A stretch of 64,000 nucleotides of DNA from Triticum aestivum. Lineage: Eukaryota > Streptophyta > Magnoliopsida > Poales > Poaceae. A program made the position numbers and the translations under genes. Of the stretch, positions 53,578-64,000 are shown piece by piece (the first letter of the stretch is position 1; the number at the start of each line of letters is the position of its first letter). The notes beneath the pieces were generated by a model. It saw only the letters and a program-made list of their open reading frames with translations, ran no database searches and was not told where the DNA came from. Location of the stretch: positions 251,326,219 through 251,390,218 of the forward strand of contig NC_057804.1 in the NCBI RefSeq assembly GCF_018294505.1. Direction: 5' to 3'.

Positions 53578-56500
53578 TGTGGCACCCTGTCTTAGAGAAA
53601 CCGGAACGCCCCGTATTCCAGCCCAGAGATTGAGGATAACTCTTCTGGAATACGGAACTACTTAGCATAGAACAAATCAGCTCTCTATTATTACAAAAAT
53701 ATGAATAAAAGGTCTCCAATATTACAATGAATAACATCGGTATGGCGATACTACGCCATCCTTAGTTGCTCTATGCAAGCAGCAGAACAACTTGAAGCAG
53801 CAAAAAAACTACTGGCAGCGGAACAACGACGAAGGTGGTGAACTCCACTCCGCAGGGACTCTAGCTAGAACGCTTATCCTAGCTCGCATAAATGGAAACC
53901 ACGACAAGCAAGCAATCAAATCCGGTATGACCTGCAAACTAGCATGACACGCCAGGTCAGTACATTGAATGCACTTGCAAGCTCACAATAACCAGAAGCA
54001 TTCAAGACAGACAACAACATGGCAATTACAGGTTAAACAGGAATTATCATGAGATTATCAGAATAACATGGCATGACCAACATAAACATGATACAGCTAG
54101 AACAATATGAGCATGACGATACTAGCATGCAATATGAGGACACTACATGCACCACTTATTCCGCTCGGGTTACCTCGTAACCAACACATGCATCACTTAC
54201 CAACCTCGGACATCACACGATCATCTCAGGATCAAATCAAGCTTGGTATAAACAATACTGTAGCGATCATTAAATGACCACAAGGAGCTTGATCTTTACC
54301 CACGACTCTCGCACAACATCACGAATATACACAACGTATCCTCGATACACGGTGATCCTTACGGCAATCACAACCACGACCAACACTTGGTCTCAAACCG
54401 TGATCCTTACGGCGATCACAACCATGACCAATACTTGGCTGGTGATCCTTACGGCGATCACAACCATGACCAATACTTGGCCTGTGATCCTTACGACAAT
54501 CACAACCACGACCAATACTTGGCCCGTGATCCTTATGCCGATCACAACCACGACCAATACTTGGCCCATGATCCTTACAGTGATCACAACCACTGGTTGT
54601 CATTAATCAAGTTATTCTTATTACTGTTGACTCACAGTGTGACCGACACGAAATGGGCCCTTATCCGCGGGCGCTGCTATCGATAGATTTGATATACACT
54701 CTGCAGAGGTTAGTACACTATACCCACACTACGAAACCCATGGCCTCGCACTCCCATTCGGGTGACCAATGGCGTTCCGACAAAACCGTCCTACTACCAT
54801 GACACTCTCCCGGCCACTCCGACCAACTCCCCTTTGGGCTAAGTCATGGGTGGCCCCGTGTCTACCGAAGACACAACGACCACCGCCATGGCCACGATCC
54901 CACTCGGGGACCCGGATCCATATAGCAACAATGGGCACACAAGGCTTAAGTCCGCCTACCTGATCAGGGTAGCGCGCGCCCATAACCTTCCCTCATTGGA
55001 GGCACCGGCGAGAAGCACAACAATAGACCCAGTTAGGGCCGTCCCATACCGGCAAGCGTGGTTGCACTAGTCAGCTCGATTCAGCTGCACCATGACTCAG
55101 CCAACAGTTGTTCAAGTTCAATTTAATCCGGTTAAACTTGAATGCAAATATGTTGAGCCATGATAAAATAACATGATGCCAATTACAATGCATGAACATG
55201 ATATCAACATAATCATGACGGTATCACATAACTATCCACCATACCAACAATGAATCATATCCATTGAGCATGGCATACTGACTAGCAAGAACATCACCAA
55301 TACATACTTCTCTGAAACATAGCATGACCACTAGCATCAACAATAAATATCATGCAAGAACATATCAACAATGCCATCATGCAAGCATTTAACCAACTAG
55401 ATGCAAGGGAACATGCATAACAACGGTACTCGGGACAGATGACAGTCATGCACCGAAGACCATCACCAATCATCAACATGTACTATTAGAAAGAATAAAC
55501 ATATGAAAGGATATACTAGCAGGTAGAACATGATAACAGAGTACAAAACAACATAGCACAAAAGTGAACATGCAAATCTAAACATCACCGGAACAACGAT
55601 AATCATATTTTCAACAAGCAAATATTTAATAAAGATTCAAGTTGAAAACCATGGCTACTGCATGACTATCATGCAAGTGGGTATTGTGGCTTGCCTGGGG
55701 TGGAAGAAATCACCGGGAGAAACTGCGAGAAACTTGTGGAACGAATCACCGGAAAACCTTCTCTCTCGGAGGGGGCTGAATAAGGGCAAGAGCATAATGG
55801 TCATTTTCATAGTGTCAAACCATAGTGAAAGGGACACCAATAGAAAGGGCTCGATGAGACAAAACATTAGGCTTTGGAATCACCTCATTTGGAGTTACGG
55901 ATAAAAAGATATAAGGGATTGACTGCCAATGGCCTATTTGTAAAAATTTATTTTACAGACTGGGCCAAAACAGAAAAACAGAAAGCGTATTCTAGGGATT
56001 ACGCTTCCACTTATCCATGTCAGTGTGGACAGGTCAACGCGGGGCTGGCTCCTGGGACGCTGACAGGCAGGGGCCGCGCTACTTCTCTCTCTCCCCCCGC
56101 CTCCTTCTTCTTCTCCATCGACGCCCGACGGAGCAGAGGGAGGGGAGCAGCGCCGGCAGCCGTCCCGGCGCCACCGGCCACCTCCGATGACACTCCGGCC
56201 ACCGGAGTGACCAGGAAGAAGTGCCGCACCCGCCTGTTGGGTCTGCCCACGATGGAGAGCGGCGGAGCAGGCAGAGCAACGGCCATGGCGGAGGAGGGCT
56301 TCGGACACCGACTGGGCTCATGGCAAATGGAGCTCCGGCGAGGGGAGAGGGCCTGGGGATGGTCGCCGGAGTGGTGGGGATCTACTAGTGGAGGAGGGGG
56401 AGAGGAACGAGCTCGGACTCGAGCTAATTTAGGAGGGAGGCCGCGGCGGCCATGACGGCGATGCCGAGCACAGAGAGCTCCCCGAGCTCGGGCTACAGAC

Positions 56501-58251
56501 TGGGCAGGGGGAGAGGAGGGTGGCGAGGCTGGTGGTGAGCTCGAGCGAGGCTGGGGATGGCTATTTATAGCGGGGGCGATAGGGATGGGCTCGGGTGCCG
56601 CCGAGCACGTCCGGCAGAGGCTCTAGCGACGGCCAGCGAGCACGGGGGGCACGGGGAAGGCGACGAAGGGGATGCGAATGAACCGCAGAGCTCACGAGCA
56701 CAAGAGGTCGAGGGGGAAGCAGCCAAGCGACATTAATGCATGTCGGCACTGCTCACCCGTGGGCGCGCGCCGACGAGCGCCGACGAGGAAGCAAACGGAG
56801 GGGGAGAGGGATCCAGGAGGACGGCGATGATGCGGGCTATCTGCTAGACATACTCACGAGCGCAAAGCCGACGAGAGGGGGAGGGGCCCGAGCAAGAAAC
56901 CATTCTGGACGCGTCCATTGCATGCCAAAGCGGTGGTCACCGCGCAGACTGGCATCAAGAAGAGCCAAATGGCTGGACAATGTTGTCTAGTGGTAAGTCC
57001 TTCGAAGGGTGGTTTCAACTGCGGTGGTAGCTTGGTGAAAAAGGCTCTTGTCAAATAGAAATCGCCCTCTAAAGTTTACTGCAGTAAACTTGGGTGAGCA
57101 CTGGTGATCAATAGGAAGAGTTTTGGGAGCAATGGAGTTGTCTGCGAGGTTGAGGTAAAGAAGGACTTTCATCCTGGTAAGTCTGAGGAGAAATGGATCA
57201 AGATTTACTGCAGTTGCTTCACAACTAACCAAAATGGTCCAGAAACTAGATCATGATGGTGCACTCACATGGAGTGTCAACTTGGGCTAATATTGGGGAA
57301 AGCTTGATCATTTGGACATATGAAGATGATGTAAAAATCTTATGCCAAATGGACAAGCCAAAATGGCACTTGCTTCACAAACATCATTTCTATCCAGAAA
57401 CTTGGAATAATTTTTGTGATCAAATGGATCAATGAAATGATGCCAAATGGAGTGGAGAGATTTTTTATGGATATAAGAATGATCTAGTAATTTATCAGGA
57501 TTTTTGAAGCAATATAAAATGCACTTGCTTCACAACCTGAAAATATTGCCAGAATCAAAGATTTGCTCCTGTGCTCACATAGATAACTGGATGGGGCTGA
57601 AAATGGGTGGAGGGGGTTAATATGAGCACATTAAGGAGTGTGCAAAAGTTCAACTCATTTGGATACTCCTAGCTAGTACTTCCTTCACAAAGCCTTCTGT
57701 CTGGCAAAAACTTTGAAAATTCATTGAGGAAGATTGGCTAGGCAAATAAATTTGAACTTGTGCATGAGGCAATTATTTGTACATATAAACATGCCCAAAA
57801 AGGTTGGGATCCACTAGGAGAAATATAAATGATACTTCCTTCACAAGGTGCCATTCAGGGCAGCATGGAAAAAGGAATATTGGGGAATTATTTTTGAACT
57901 ATCCAAGGAAATGTTTGGGCATATTTGAGCTATATATGACCCAAAGGAATTATGAGAATTGTTTGGGAATTTTTGGATGGACTGAAATATAGGTTGCTTC
58001 ACAACCTAGGGCAGATAGGGTTATTCCTTTAGTGAAAAAGGAACTTTCCCTAGAAAAAGATTTTAGGGTTTGGTCAAGGAGTGAAGGGACATGATCTTGG
58101 CAAGGTTTTGAGTATGATGAGCCACATGGAAGGAGGAAATGAGGATGATTTCCCAGGTGGCAAGGCCATAGAACCACTCCAAAAAGAAAAATGGAGCAAA
58201 AACCAATTAAATCCAAAGAAAAAGAAAAGGGCCAAAATCCAGGCTGTTACA
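53578..58251 (-). repeat. Element R 3' LTR, 4674 bp
   Basis: Plus strand TGTGGCACCCTGTC to ccaggctgttaca; on its own strand it starts TGTAACAGCCTGG, close to the start of the solo LTR at 9173 (TGTCACACCCTG). Both have the same layout: about 1.25 kb AT-rich, then a GC-rich promoter-like zone (here 56990-54700), then a tail. A box ctatttatag at 56561-56570 (TATAAATAG on the LTR strand) may be the promoter. ORFs in the GC-rich zone show no domain. Confidence 0.82.
54354..54600. repeat. 42-bp minisatellite in the R LTR, about six copies
   Basis: Unit gatccttacggcgatcacaa plus ccatgaccaatacttggc and a short variable end; five junctions spaced 42 (one 48). 42 is divisible by three, so every frame yields a repetitive ORF; I do not take it as coding. 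Contiguous copies without spacers exclude CRISPR. Confidence 0.92.
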
Positions 58252-58265
58252 ACTCTTACCCCCTT
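58252..58265 (-). other. Polypurine tract of element R
   Basis: Minus strand AAGGGGGTAAGAGT immediately before the LTR start TGTAACAGCC. Confidence 0.8.
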
Positions 58266-60535
58266 AAATAAATCTCGTCCTTAAGATTCTATTGCTCGGG
58301 GAACAAGTATGACTTGAGGACACCGTTTCCAACTCGGGTATCCTTGTTCCTTTATTTATTGTTCCCCCAAGAATTTCATAACATGCACTTACCTTGTTGT
58401 GGGGTGGTTTGCTTCACCTTTCCACAAATTCTGACGGGTTTTTGCTCACATACCAAATCTTTTTGTTGATGTGAATTTTCTCATATCTGCGGTGATATCC
58501 AATGAATATGAGTATAGATTTTCCTTTGGTCATGAAACCTTTTTACTTCTGTCATGTGGTTGCTCCAAATAAATGTAGGCCTTCTGGTTTCAATAAGTGC
58601 TGAGAATTATCATGGCCATCTTCTGACGGGGTCTGACTGATCATAGGTGGCACTGATTTATCTTGATTTATTTCTTTGGCTCGAGCATGAGATATGTACC
58701 AAAGATTTGATCGCCTGTTGTTGTGAGCAATATAACGGTGTATGGAGTTATAGCTGTGTCATACCTCAAATATTTACATCTTGAGATTGGCCCAACAGGG
58801 GGCTGACAGACAATAGTTTTTGCTGACAGACTGACCATGTACTTGATTCCGTCGGTGAGGATACCGGGTCTGAGCCGATTGTTCAGCTTTTGATTTTTCT
58901 CATTTTGTTGGTATACCCATCTGTGGCAATAGGCTGTGATATGCTTTAACACTGCCGCTGAGGTCAGATTGCTGAGGTTGCACAGGAATCTTGGATCTGA
59001 CAGAACAAACTTGGATATTCCACGCTAACCATGTCAATAGGGTCAGCGGGATATGAAAATCCTTGCAAATAGATTAGGCCCTTGAGAGTATCCTTTGGGG
59101 ATCCATATGGAATAATGACTTTCAACTGACTTGGGTATCCAGACCCTGATGGTCGTGCAAAAATCATCATACCGTTGCTATCATTCTCATCCTTTTGACG
59201 GTCATGATTTTCTTTGTTAGGATACCTTACTGAAATAACTTGGCCACACATATCCTTGATTCTTCGTATGACCATGGACGCGATTAGTGCAATATTTTTG
59301 ACATTAGTCCTTGTGCTTGTTTTCTGACCTGGGTCAGCACACATATGACATATATCCGGGGTTTGTAGTTGTACGAAGCTCATTGCTGAGGCCAATCATA
59401 TAAGAAGGTGACAAGGTTTTATGACATCTCCTTATCAACTTGCAGGAATAATGACCTTGGTGACCATTGTCAAAACTGTGGATTCTGTGATGTCATCTCC
59501 AGATCTTGTCGATCCTTGCAATTCAGGAGATGTATCTCTGCTTATTTTCCTTTGCCTGGCTGGGGAGGTTGTTGAATCCTTACTTTCCTTAGGTATATCT
59601 GCTGGATCACTCTGACAAAATTATTGCAAGTCTGGTCCTTGAGTAGTACTGCCATACATCGGCAACTCATCCTATAATCTCTGACGATGGTGCAATATTG
59701 TGGTATTGACGCAGACTGGGTAGCTTACGAGAGAAGCCATCCGAGTAGCTTGCTGAGGAAGACTTGTTTAACTTCTGCTCAAAGCTTTTGTCTGGGTATC
59801 GTGCAGATGAAGGCTCTATAGCTTACACACGAAGCTTGATCTGATTATTATGCTCGAAAAGTTTGACTTCCGTACTTGAGAAGCTTCTCCTCAGGTTTGC
59901 TTGTTTAGAAAATTTCATTTCCGTTTGTCAGAAGCTTTTACCGAGGTATCTTGCTGAGAAAGACTGGGTATCGTGGGCCGGAAATTGTTCACATATCATA
60001 CCGAGGAAAATGGAGGGGCCTTGCATCATAAATTTCTTCCGATAGCGTGTGGAAGAAGACTGAGTTTCTTATATCCAAAACTTCATACTAATATGCAGAC
60101 TGAAATCCATACACACGCCCATAATATTCTGAGGCTGATTATTTGCATGCGAAAAATGGTTTGACTGTCTTCCTTGAGCATATCGCGTTCTAAATTTATT
60201 TCGGATGATAACATATGTCAAACATCATGCATTGCTGAGCCAAATTTTTGTATATGATCCATACCTCTGTCTGAAGATATACCATTGATCTTGTACCTGA
60301 CTTGTCTTTTTGCTGGCTGGATCATAACTGTTGTGAGGATTTTGCACTGAGGTAGACTCGATGTTGATAATCAATTCAATCCACCATTGGTATTCTGAGC
60401 AGATTTTAATCCCATAATGCAGTTGACTGGGTAGCCAATAATGTCTAGCTGAGCTTCTTTCAAATATTTCAAATCCTTATTGCTTCTTTGAGTCCGGTGT
60501 CGGTGGATGAGCAATTCTTTATAGGGGAAAAATAA
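58266..60535. other. Noncoding interior of element R
   Basis: About 2.3 kb. No gag, protease, RT or integrase motif on either strand. Phrases on tgctgag, gaagctt and ctgggtatc recur irregularly at 59730-60010, suggesting old degenerate repeats. One minus-strand ORF (58964-59395) is listed separately. Confidence 0.6.
58964..59395 (-). CDS. Orphan ORF in the interior of R, 143 codons, no known domain
   Basis: MASAMSFVQLQTPDICHMCA to QIQDSCATSAI. It has two C-x2-C-like spots (ICHMC near the start), a charged middle (RYPNKENHDRQKDENDSNGM) and a C-terminal part with ordinary composition (YPSQLKVIIPYGSPKDTLKG). Not low-complexity, unlike most ORFs here. It lies on the strand of element R. No family recognised; could be chance or a remnant of an old gag. 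Whether it is expressed is unknown. Confidence 0.25.
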   Translation of the reverse strand: MASAMSFVQLQTPDICHMCADPGQKTSTRTNVKNIALIASMVIRRIKDMCGQVISVRYPNKENHDRQKDENDSNGMMIFARPSGSGYPSQLKVIIPYGSPKDTLKGLIYLQGFSYPADPIDMVSVEYPSLFCQIQDSCATSAI

Positions 60536-60979
60536 TGTAACACCGGGGCCCAAAAAGAAAGAAGCAAAAGAAAACTCAACTAAACAAAAACACACAACAG
60601 CAATCAATTCACACACAATCAATGTCACATATTACTGCTAGTCACACAATTTACATGCCTACTTAAGCACACAAATTTCGTGGAATCTCCGGTACTACGA
60701 TCTAACATGCTGTGATGATGTGCACGAGGACGAATAAATGTGTGGAAGAATCGGTGTAAACAGCGCTACACCAAGTGCTAGCTTATCCAGGTAGCAACCT
60801 GGACTAGCTCGGAGGTAAGGACGTACTGGGTAATCATGCAATGGGACACGAAGGTCGCAACCACATTATTATCAAGCGGACGGAAAAATATCTGTACTCG
60901 TCCAAGAAATAGGATTGCGGGGAAAAACTGAGGCTGTTGACATTGCCCTACCTTGATTACTAAGATCATTAAGGGTTGC
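60536..60979. other. Possible start of another LTR (tgtaacaccggggccc)
   Basis: tgtaacaccggggccc at 60536 looks like an LTR terminus of the same broad class as R and the solo LTR, and the sequence after it differs in style from the R interior. It does not match the left end of the R LTR, so it is not simply its 5' LTR. Cut by X2 at 60980. Confidence 0.3.
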
Positions 60980-62554
60980 TGCTACCTCTTGAGCATTGCG
61001 TTGGATTCCCCCAAAGAGGAGAGGATGATGCAGCAAAGTAGCGTAAGTATTTCCCTCAGTTTTTGAGAACCAAGGTATCAATCCAGTAGGAGACCACGCA
61101 CAAGTCCCTCGTACCTACACAAAACGATAGCTCCTCGCAACCAACGCGATTAGTGGTTGTCAATCCCTTCACGGTCATTTACGAGAGTGAGATTTGATAG
61201 AGATGATAAATAATATTTTTGGTATTTTTGGTATATAGATGCAAAGTGAAAAGTAAAAGGCAAAGTAAAAAACAAAGCAAGTAATAAAGTAAATGAAGAT
61301 TGATATGATGAGAATAGACCCGGGGGCCATAGGTTTCACTAGTGGCTTCTCTCAAGAGCATAAATATTCTACGGTGGGTGAACAAATTACTGTTGAGCAA
61401 TTGACAGAATTTAGCACAGTTATGAGTATATCTAGGTATGATCATGTATATAGGCATCACGCCCGAGACAAGTAGATCGAAACGATTCTGCATCTACTAC
61501 TATTACTCCACTCATCGACCGCTATCCAGCATGCATCTAGAGTATTAAGTTAAAAACAGAGTAATGCCTTAAGCAAGATGACATGATGTAGAGGGATAAA
61601 TTCATGCAATATGATAAAAACCCCATCTTGTTATCCTCGATGGAAACAATACAATACGTGCCTTGATGCCCCTTCTGTCACTGGGAAAGGACACCGCAAG
61701 ATTGAACCCAAAGCTAAGCACTTCTCCCATTGCAAGAACTACCAATCTGGTTGGCCAAACCAAACGGATAATTCGAAGAGACTTGCAAAGATAACTCAAT
61801 CATACATAAAAGAATTCAGAGAAGATTCAAATATTATTCATAGATAAGCTGGATCATAAACCCACAATTCATCGGTCTCAACAAACACACCGCAAAAAGA
61901 AGATTACATCGAATAGATCTCCATGAGAGAGGGGGAGAACATTGTATTGAGATCCAAAAAGAGAGAAGAAGTCATCTAGCTACTAGCTATGGACCCGAAG
62001 GTCTGAAGTAAACTACTCACACTTCATCGGAGGGGCTATGGTGTTGATGTAGAAGCCCTCCATGGTGGATTCCCCCCTCTGGCGGAGCTCCAGAACAGGC
62101 CCCAAGATGGGATATCGTGGATACAGAAGGTTGCGGCGGTGGAATTAGGTTTTTGGCTCCTCTTCTAATCTTTTGGGGATACATAGTTATATATAGGAGG
62201 AAGGCGTACGTTGGTGGAGCAACAGGGGGGCCACGAGGCAGGGGGCGCACCCTAGGGGGGGGCACCCTCGTGACCGACTCTTTTGTTCCTTGGAGCAGGG
62301 TCCAAGTCTCCTGGATCACGTTCGGTGAGAAAATCACGTTCCCGAAGGTTTCATTCCGTTTGGACTCCGTTTGATATTCCGTTTCTTCGAAACACTGAAA
62401 TAGGGAAAAAACAGCAATTCTGGGCTGGGCCTCCGGTTGATAGGTTAGTCCCAAAAATAATATAAAAGTGGAAAATAAAGCCCAATATAGTCCAAAACAG
62501 TAGATAAAGTAGCATGGAGCAATCAAAAATTATAGATACATTGGAGACGTATCA
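60980..62554 (-). repeat. 3' LTR of element X2, 1575 bp
   Basis: Plus strand tgctacctcttgagcattgc to ggagacgtatca. TATA box (CTATATATA on the minus strand) at about 62188-62196. Nine bases longer than the X LTR. Confidence 0.85.
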
Positions 62555-63261
62555 GGCATCCCCAAGCTTAATTCCTGCTCGTCCTCGAGTAGGTAAATGA
62601 TAAAAAAAGAATTTTTGATGCGGAGTGATACTTTGGCATAATTTCAATGTAAATCTTCTTAATTGTGGCATGAATATTCAGATCCAAAAGATTCAAGAAA
62701 AAAGTTCATATTGATATAAAAAATAATAATACTTCAAGCATACTAATCAAAGCAATCATGTCTTCTCAAAATAGCATGGCAAAAGAAAGTTCATCCCTAC
62801 AAAATCATATAGTTAGGCTATGCTTCATTTTCGTCACACAAAGATGTTCCCAACTTCTATACCCCCGATGACAAGCCAAGCAATTGTTTCATACTTAAAT
62901 AATCTCAAACTTTTTCAACCTTCACGCAATACATAAGCGTGAGCCATGGATATAGCACTATGGGTGGAATAGAATATGATGATGGGGATTGTGTGGAGAA
63001 GACAAAAAAGGAGAAAGTCTCACATTGACGAGGATAATCAACGGGCTATGGAGATGCCCATTAATTGATGTCAACATGAGGAGTAGGGATTGCCATGCAA
63101 CGGATGCACTAGAGCTCGGATGCTCAACAAAAGAAAACTAGTGGGTGTGCATCCAACTCGCTTGCTCATGAAGACCTAGGGCATTTGAGGAAGCCCATCG
63201 TAGGAATATACAAACCAAGTTCTATAATGAAAAATTCCCACTAGTATAATAAGACAACTTT

Positions 63262-63356
63262 TGAGACTCACTACATGAAGAACAAGGTGCTACTTTGAAG
63301 CACAATATATGAGACTCACTACATGAAGAACAAGGTGCTACTTTGAAGCACAAGTG
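63262..63356. repeat. 48-bp direct duplication in the X2 interior
   Basis: gagactcactacatgaagaa and the following bases to gaagcacaa occur at 63263 and 63311. Element X has one copy of the segment. Confidence 0.85.
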
Positions 63357-63744
63357 TGGAAAAAGAGATAGTAGCATTGCCCTTTTTATTTATTTTCTTT
63401 TTTTTTGGGCCTTTCCTTTTTTTCGGCCTTTCTCTTTTTTTTGTTTGGGCAATGCTCTAATAATGATGATCATCACACTTCTATTGATTACAACATGAGG
63501 ATTACAACTCGAAACTTAGAACAAGATATGACTCTATATGAATGCCTCCGGCAGTGTACCGGGATGGTGCAATGAATCAAGAGTGACATGTATGAAAAAT
63601 AATGCATGATGGCTTTGCCACAAATACGATGTCAACTACATGATCATGCAATGGCAATATGACAAAAGTAATGTATGTCATGATGATGATGATGGAAGTT
63701 GCATGGCAATATATCTCGGAATGGCTATGGAAATGCCATGCAAT

Positions 63745-64000
63745 ATAACTAGACCAAAAGAATTTCTGCCGAGACTTTTGTAAGCATTGGGACCAAAAAG
63801 ATCCATGTGAAGTAGCTCGAGCGGCCTCCTTGTGGTCATGATGTTCTTCACGGGATGCCTTCCTCCTACCTGTTTACCTGCTTGACAAGCGTTGCAAAGT
63901 CTATCCTTATCAAATATGACATCTTTAATACCAAGGATATGATCTCCTTTAATAAGGTTGTCAAGGTTTCGCATGCCCACATGACCTAACCGTCTATGCC
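63745..64000 (-). pseudogene. Copia pol fragment: GAG-pre-integrase and integrase N-terminus
   Basis: Minus strand: HVGMRNLDNLIKGDHILGI and LCNACQAGKQ give the HHCC zinc-binding module before Copia integrase, followed by PLELLHMDLFGPNAYKSLG and NSFGLVI, the start of the integrase core up to the first catalytic region. Homology ends at about 63745, where X2 interior begins; the frame runs on for some 20 codons into X2 (GISIAIPRYIAMQL), making a chimeric end. The gag side lies beyond the window, so this is a different copy from the Copia at 1-3755, perhaps of the same family. Confidence 0.88.

Larger units (their letters stand above)
53578..60979 (-). mobile_element. Element R: LARD-like element with 4.67-kb LTR and noncoding interior
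   Basis: 3' LTR 53578-58251, polypurine tract, then interior 58252-60535 (perhaps to 60979) with no gag or pol motif. Cut off at 60980 by element X2. Minus orientation follows from the PPT. A huge LTR and noncoding interior fit the large retrotransposon derivatives of barley and relatives. The five bases before the LTR (tatag, 53573-53577) are the likely target duplication in element S. It would depend on an autonomous Gypsy for replication. Confidence 0.75.
60980..63744 (-). mobile_element. Element X2: inverted second copy of the 3' half of X
   Basis: Minus-strand copy of the same family as X (4797-8500): 3' LTR 60980-62554, polypurine tract complement ggcatccccaagc (62555-62567), and interior 62568-63744 mirroring 5730-6934. 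It ends abruptly in Copia integrase coding sequence, so the 5' part is lost. It contains a local 48-bp direct duplication at 63262-63356. No coding domain. Confidence 0.85.

Noticed and set aside
54274..54606. Repeat protein of TNTW units or a CRISPR-like array
   Set aside because: Tandem 42-bp units with no unique spacers, open in several frames at once; a minisatellite in an LTR.
1..64000. tRNA, rRNA, riboswitch, CRISPR or bacterial operon features
   Set aside because: No cloverleaf with conserved arms, no rRNA core sequence and no direct repeats with unique spacers were seen; the DNA is plant nuclear repeat.

Overview
The window is plant nuclear DNA of the Triticeae type (wheat, Aegilops, rye or barley). 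It is transposable element from end to end, nested several layers deep. I see no intact host gene, no tRNA or rRNA gene and no CRISPR array. The assignment rests on the density of LTR retrotransposons, LTR and spacer sequences that I recognise as high-copy Triticeae repeats, LTRs of more than 4.5 kb, and CACTA transposons with long internal tandem arrays. Family names are given only as resemblances; superfamily, orientation and boundaries were read from the sequence.

Layout. 1-3755: 5' part of a decayed minus-strand Copia element (gag with four stops, PBS, 1754-bp LTR). 3756-4796: piece of an unidentified LTR. 4797-8500: 3' half of a plus-strand Gypsy element (here called X) ending in a 1566-bp LTR. 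8501-8726 and 21910-24672: one minus-strand Gypsy pol (element Z) split by element Y. 8727-21909: element Y, a minus-strand Gypsy of the Tat type with both LTRs, internally deleted gag, PR, RT, a second RNase H, integrase and an antisense ORF; its 3' LTR is split by a 4.6-kb plus-strand solo LTR (9173-13771). 24673-27690: LTR fragment V with a 297-bp tandem duplication. 27958-44938: CACTA transposon P (right end not seen), split by complete Gypsy element U (31683-40790, 5-bp target duplication GGGTG), which carries gag and protease but no RT or integrase, plus an antisense gene with introns. 44939-48988: element T, a relative of Y, cut by element S. 48989-53577: plus-strand element S (LTR, PBS, an ORF of unknown function), split by small CACTA element Q (50877-52490, 3-bp target duplication ATG). 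53578-60979: element R, minus strand, with a 4674-bp LTR and a largely noncoding interior. 60980-63744: element X2, an inverted copy of the 3' half of X. 63745-64000: Copia integrase fragment.

The most interesting signal is antisense coding in the Tat-type elements. Y and T each carry, between the 3' LTR and pol and on the opposite strand, a gene whose product looks like a B3 DNA-binding protein with an acidic serine-rich tail. U carries in the same place a gene with consensus splice sites and a Transposase_28-like product with a coiled-coil C-terminus. Each has a TATA-like box about 90-125 bases before its start codon. Antisense ORFs are known in the Tat lineage; the B3-like content and the shared promoter layout deserve checking.

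All coding sequence is damaged. The RT active-site Asp is changed to Asn in both Y and Z, the integrase catalytic Glu is lost in both, and several stops are CAG to TAG or TGG to TAG/TGA changes, as expected from deamination of methylated cytosine in silent plant repeats.
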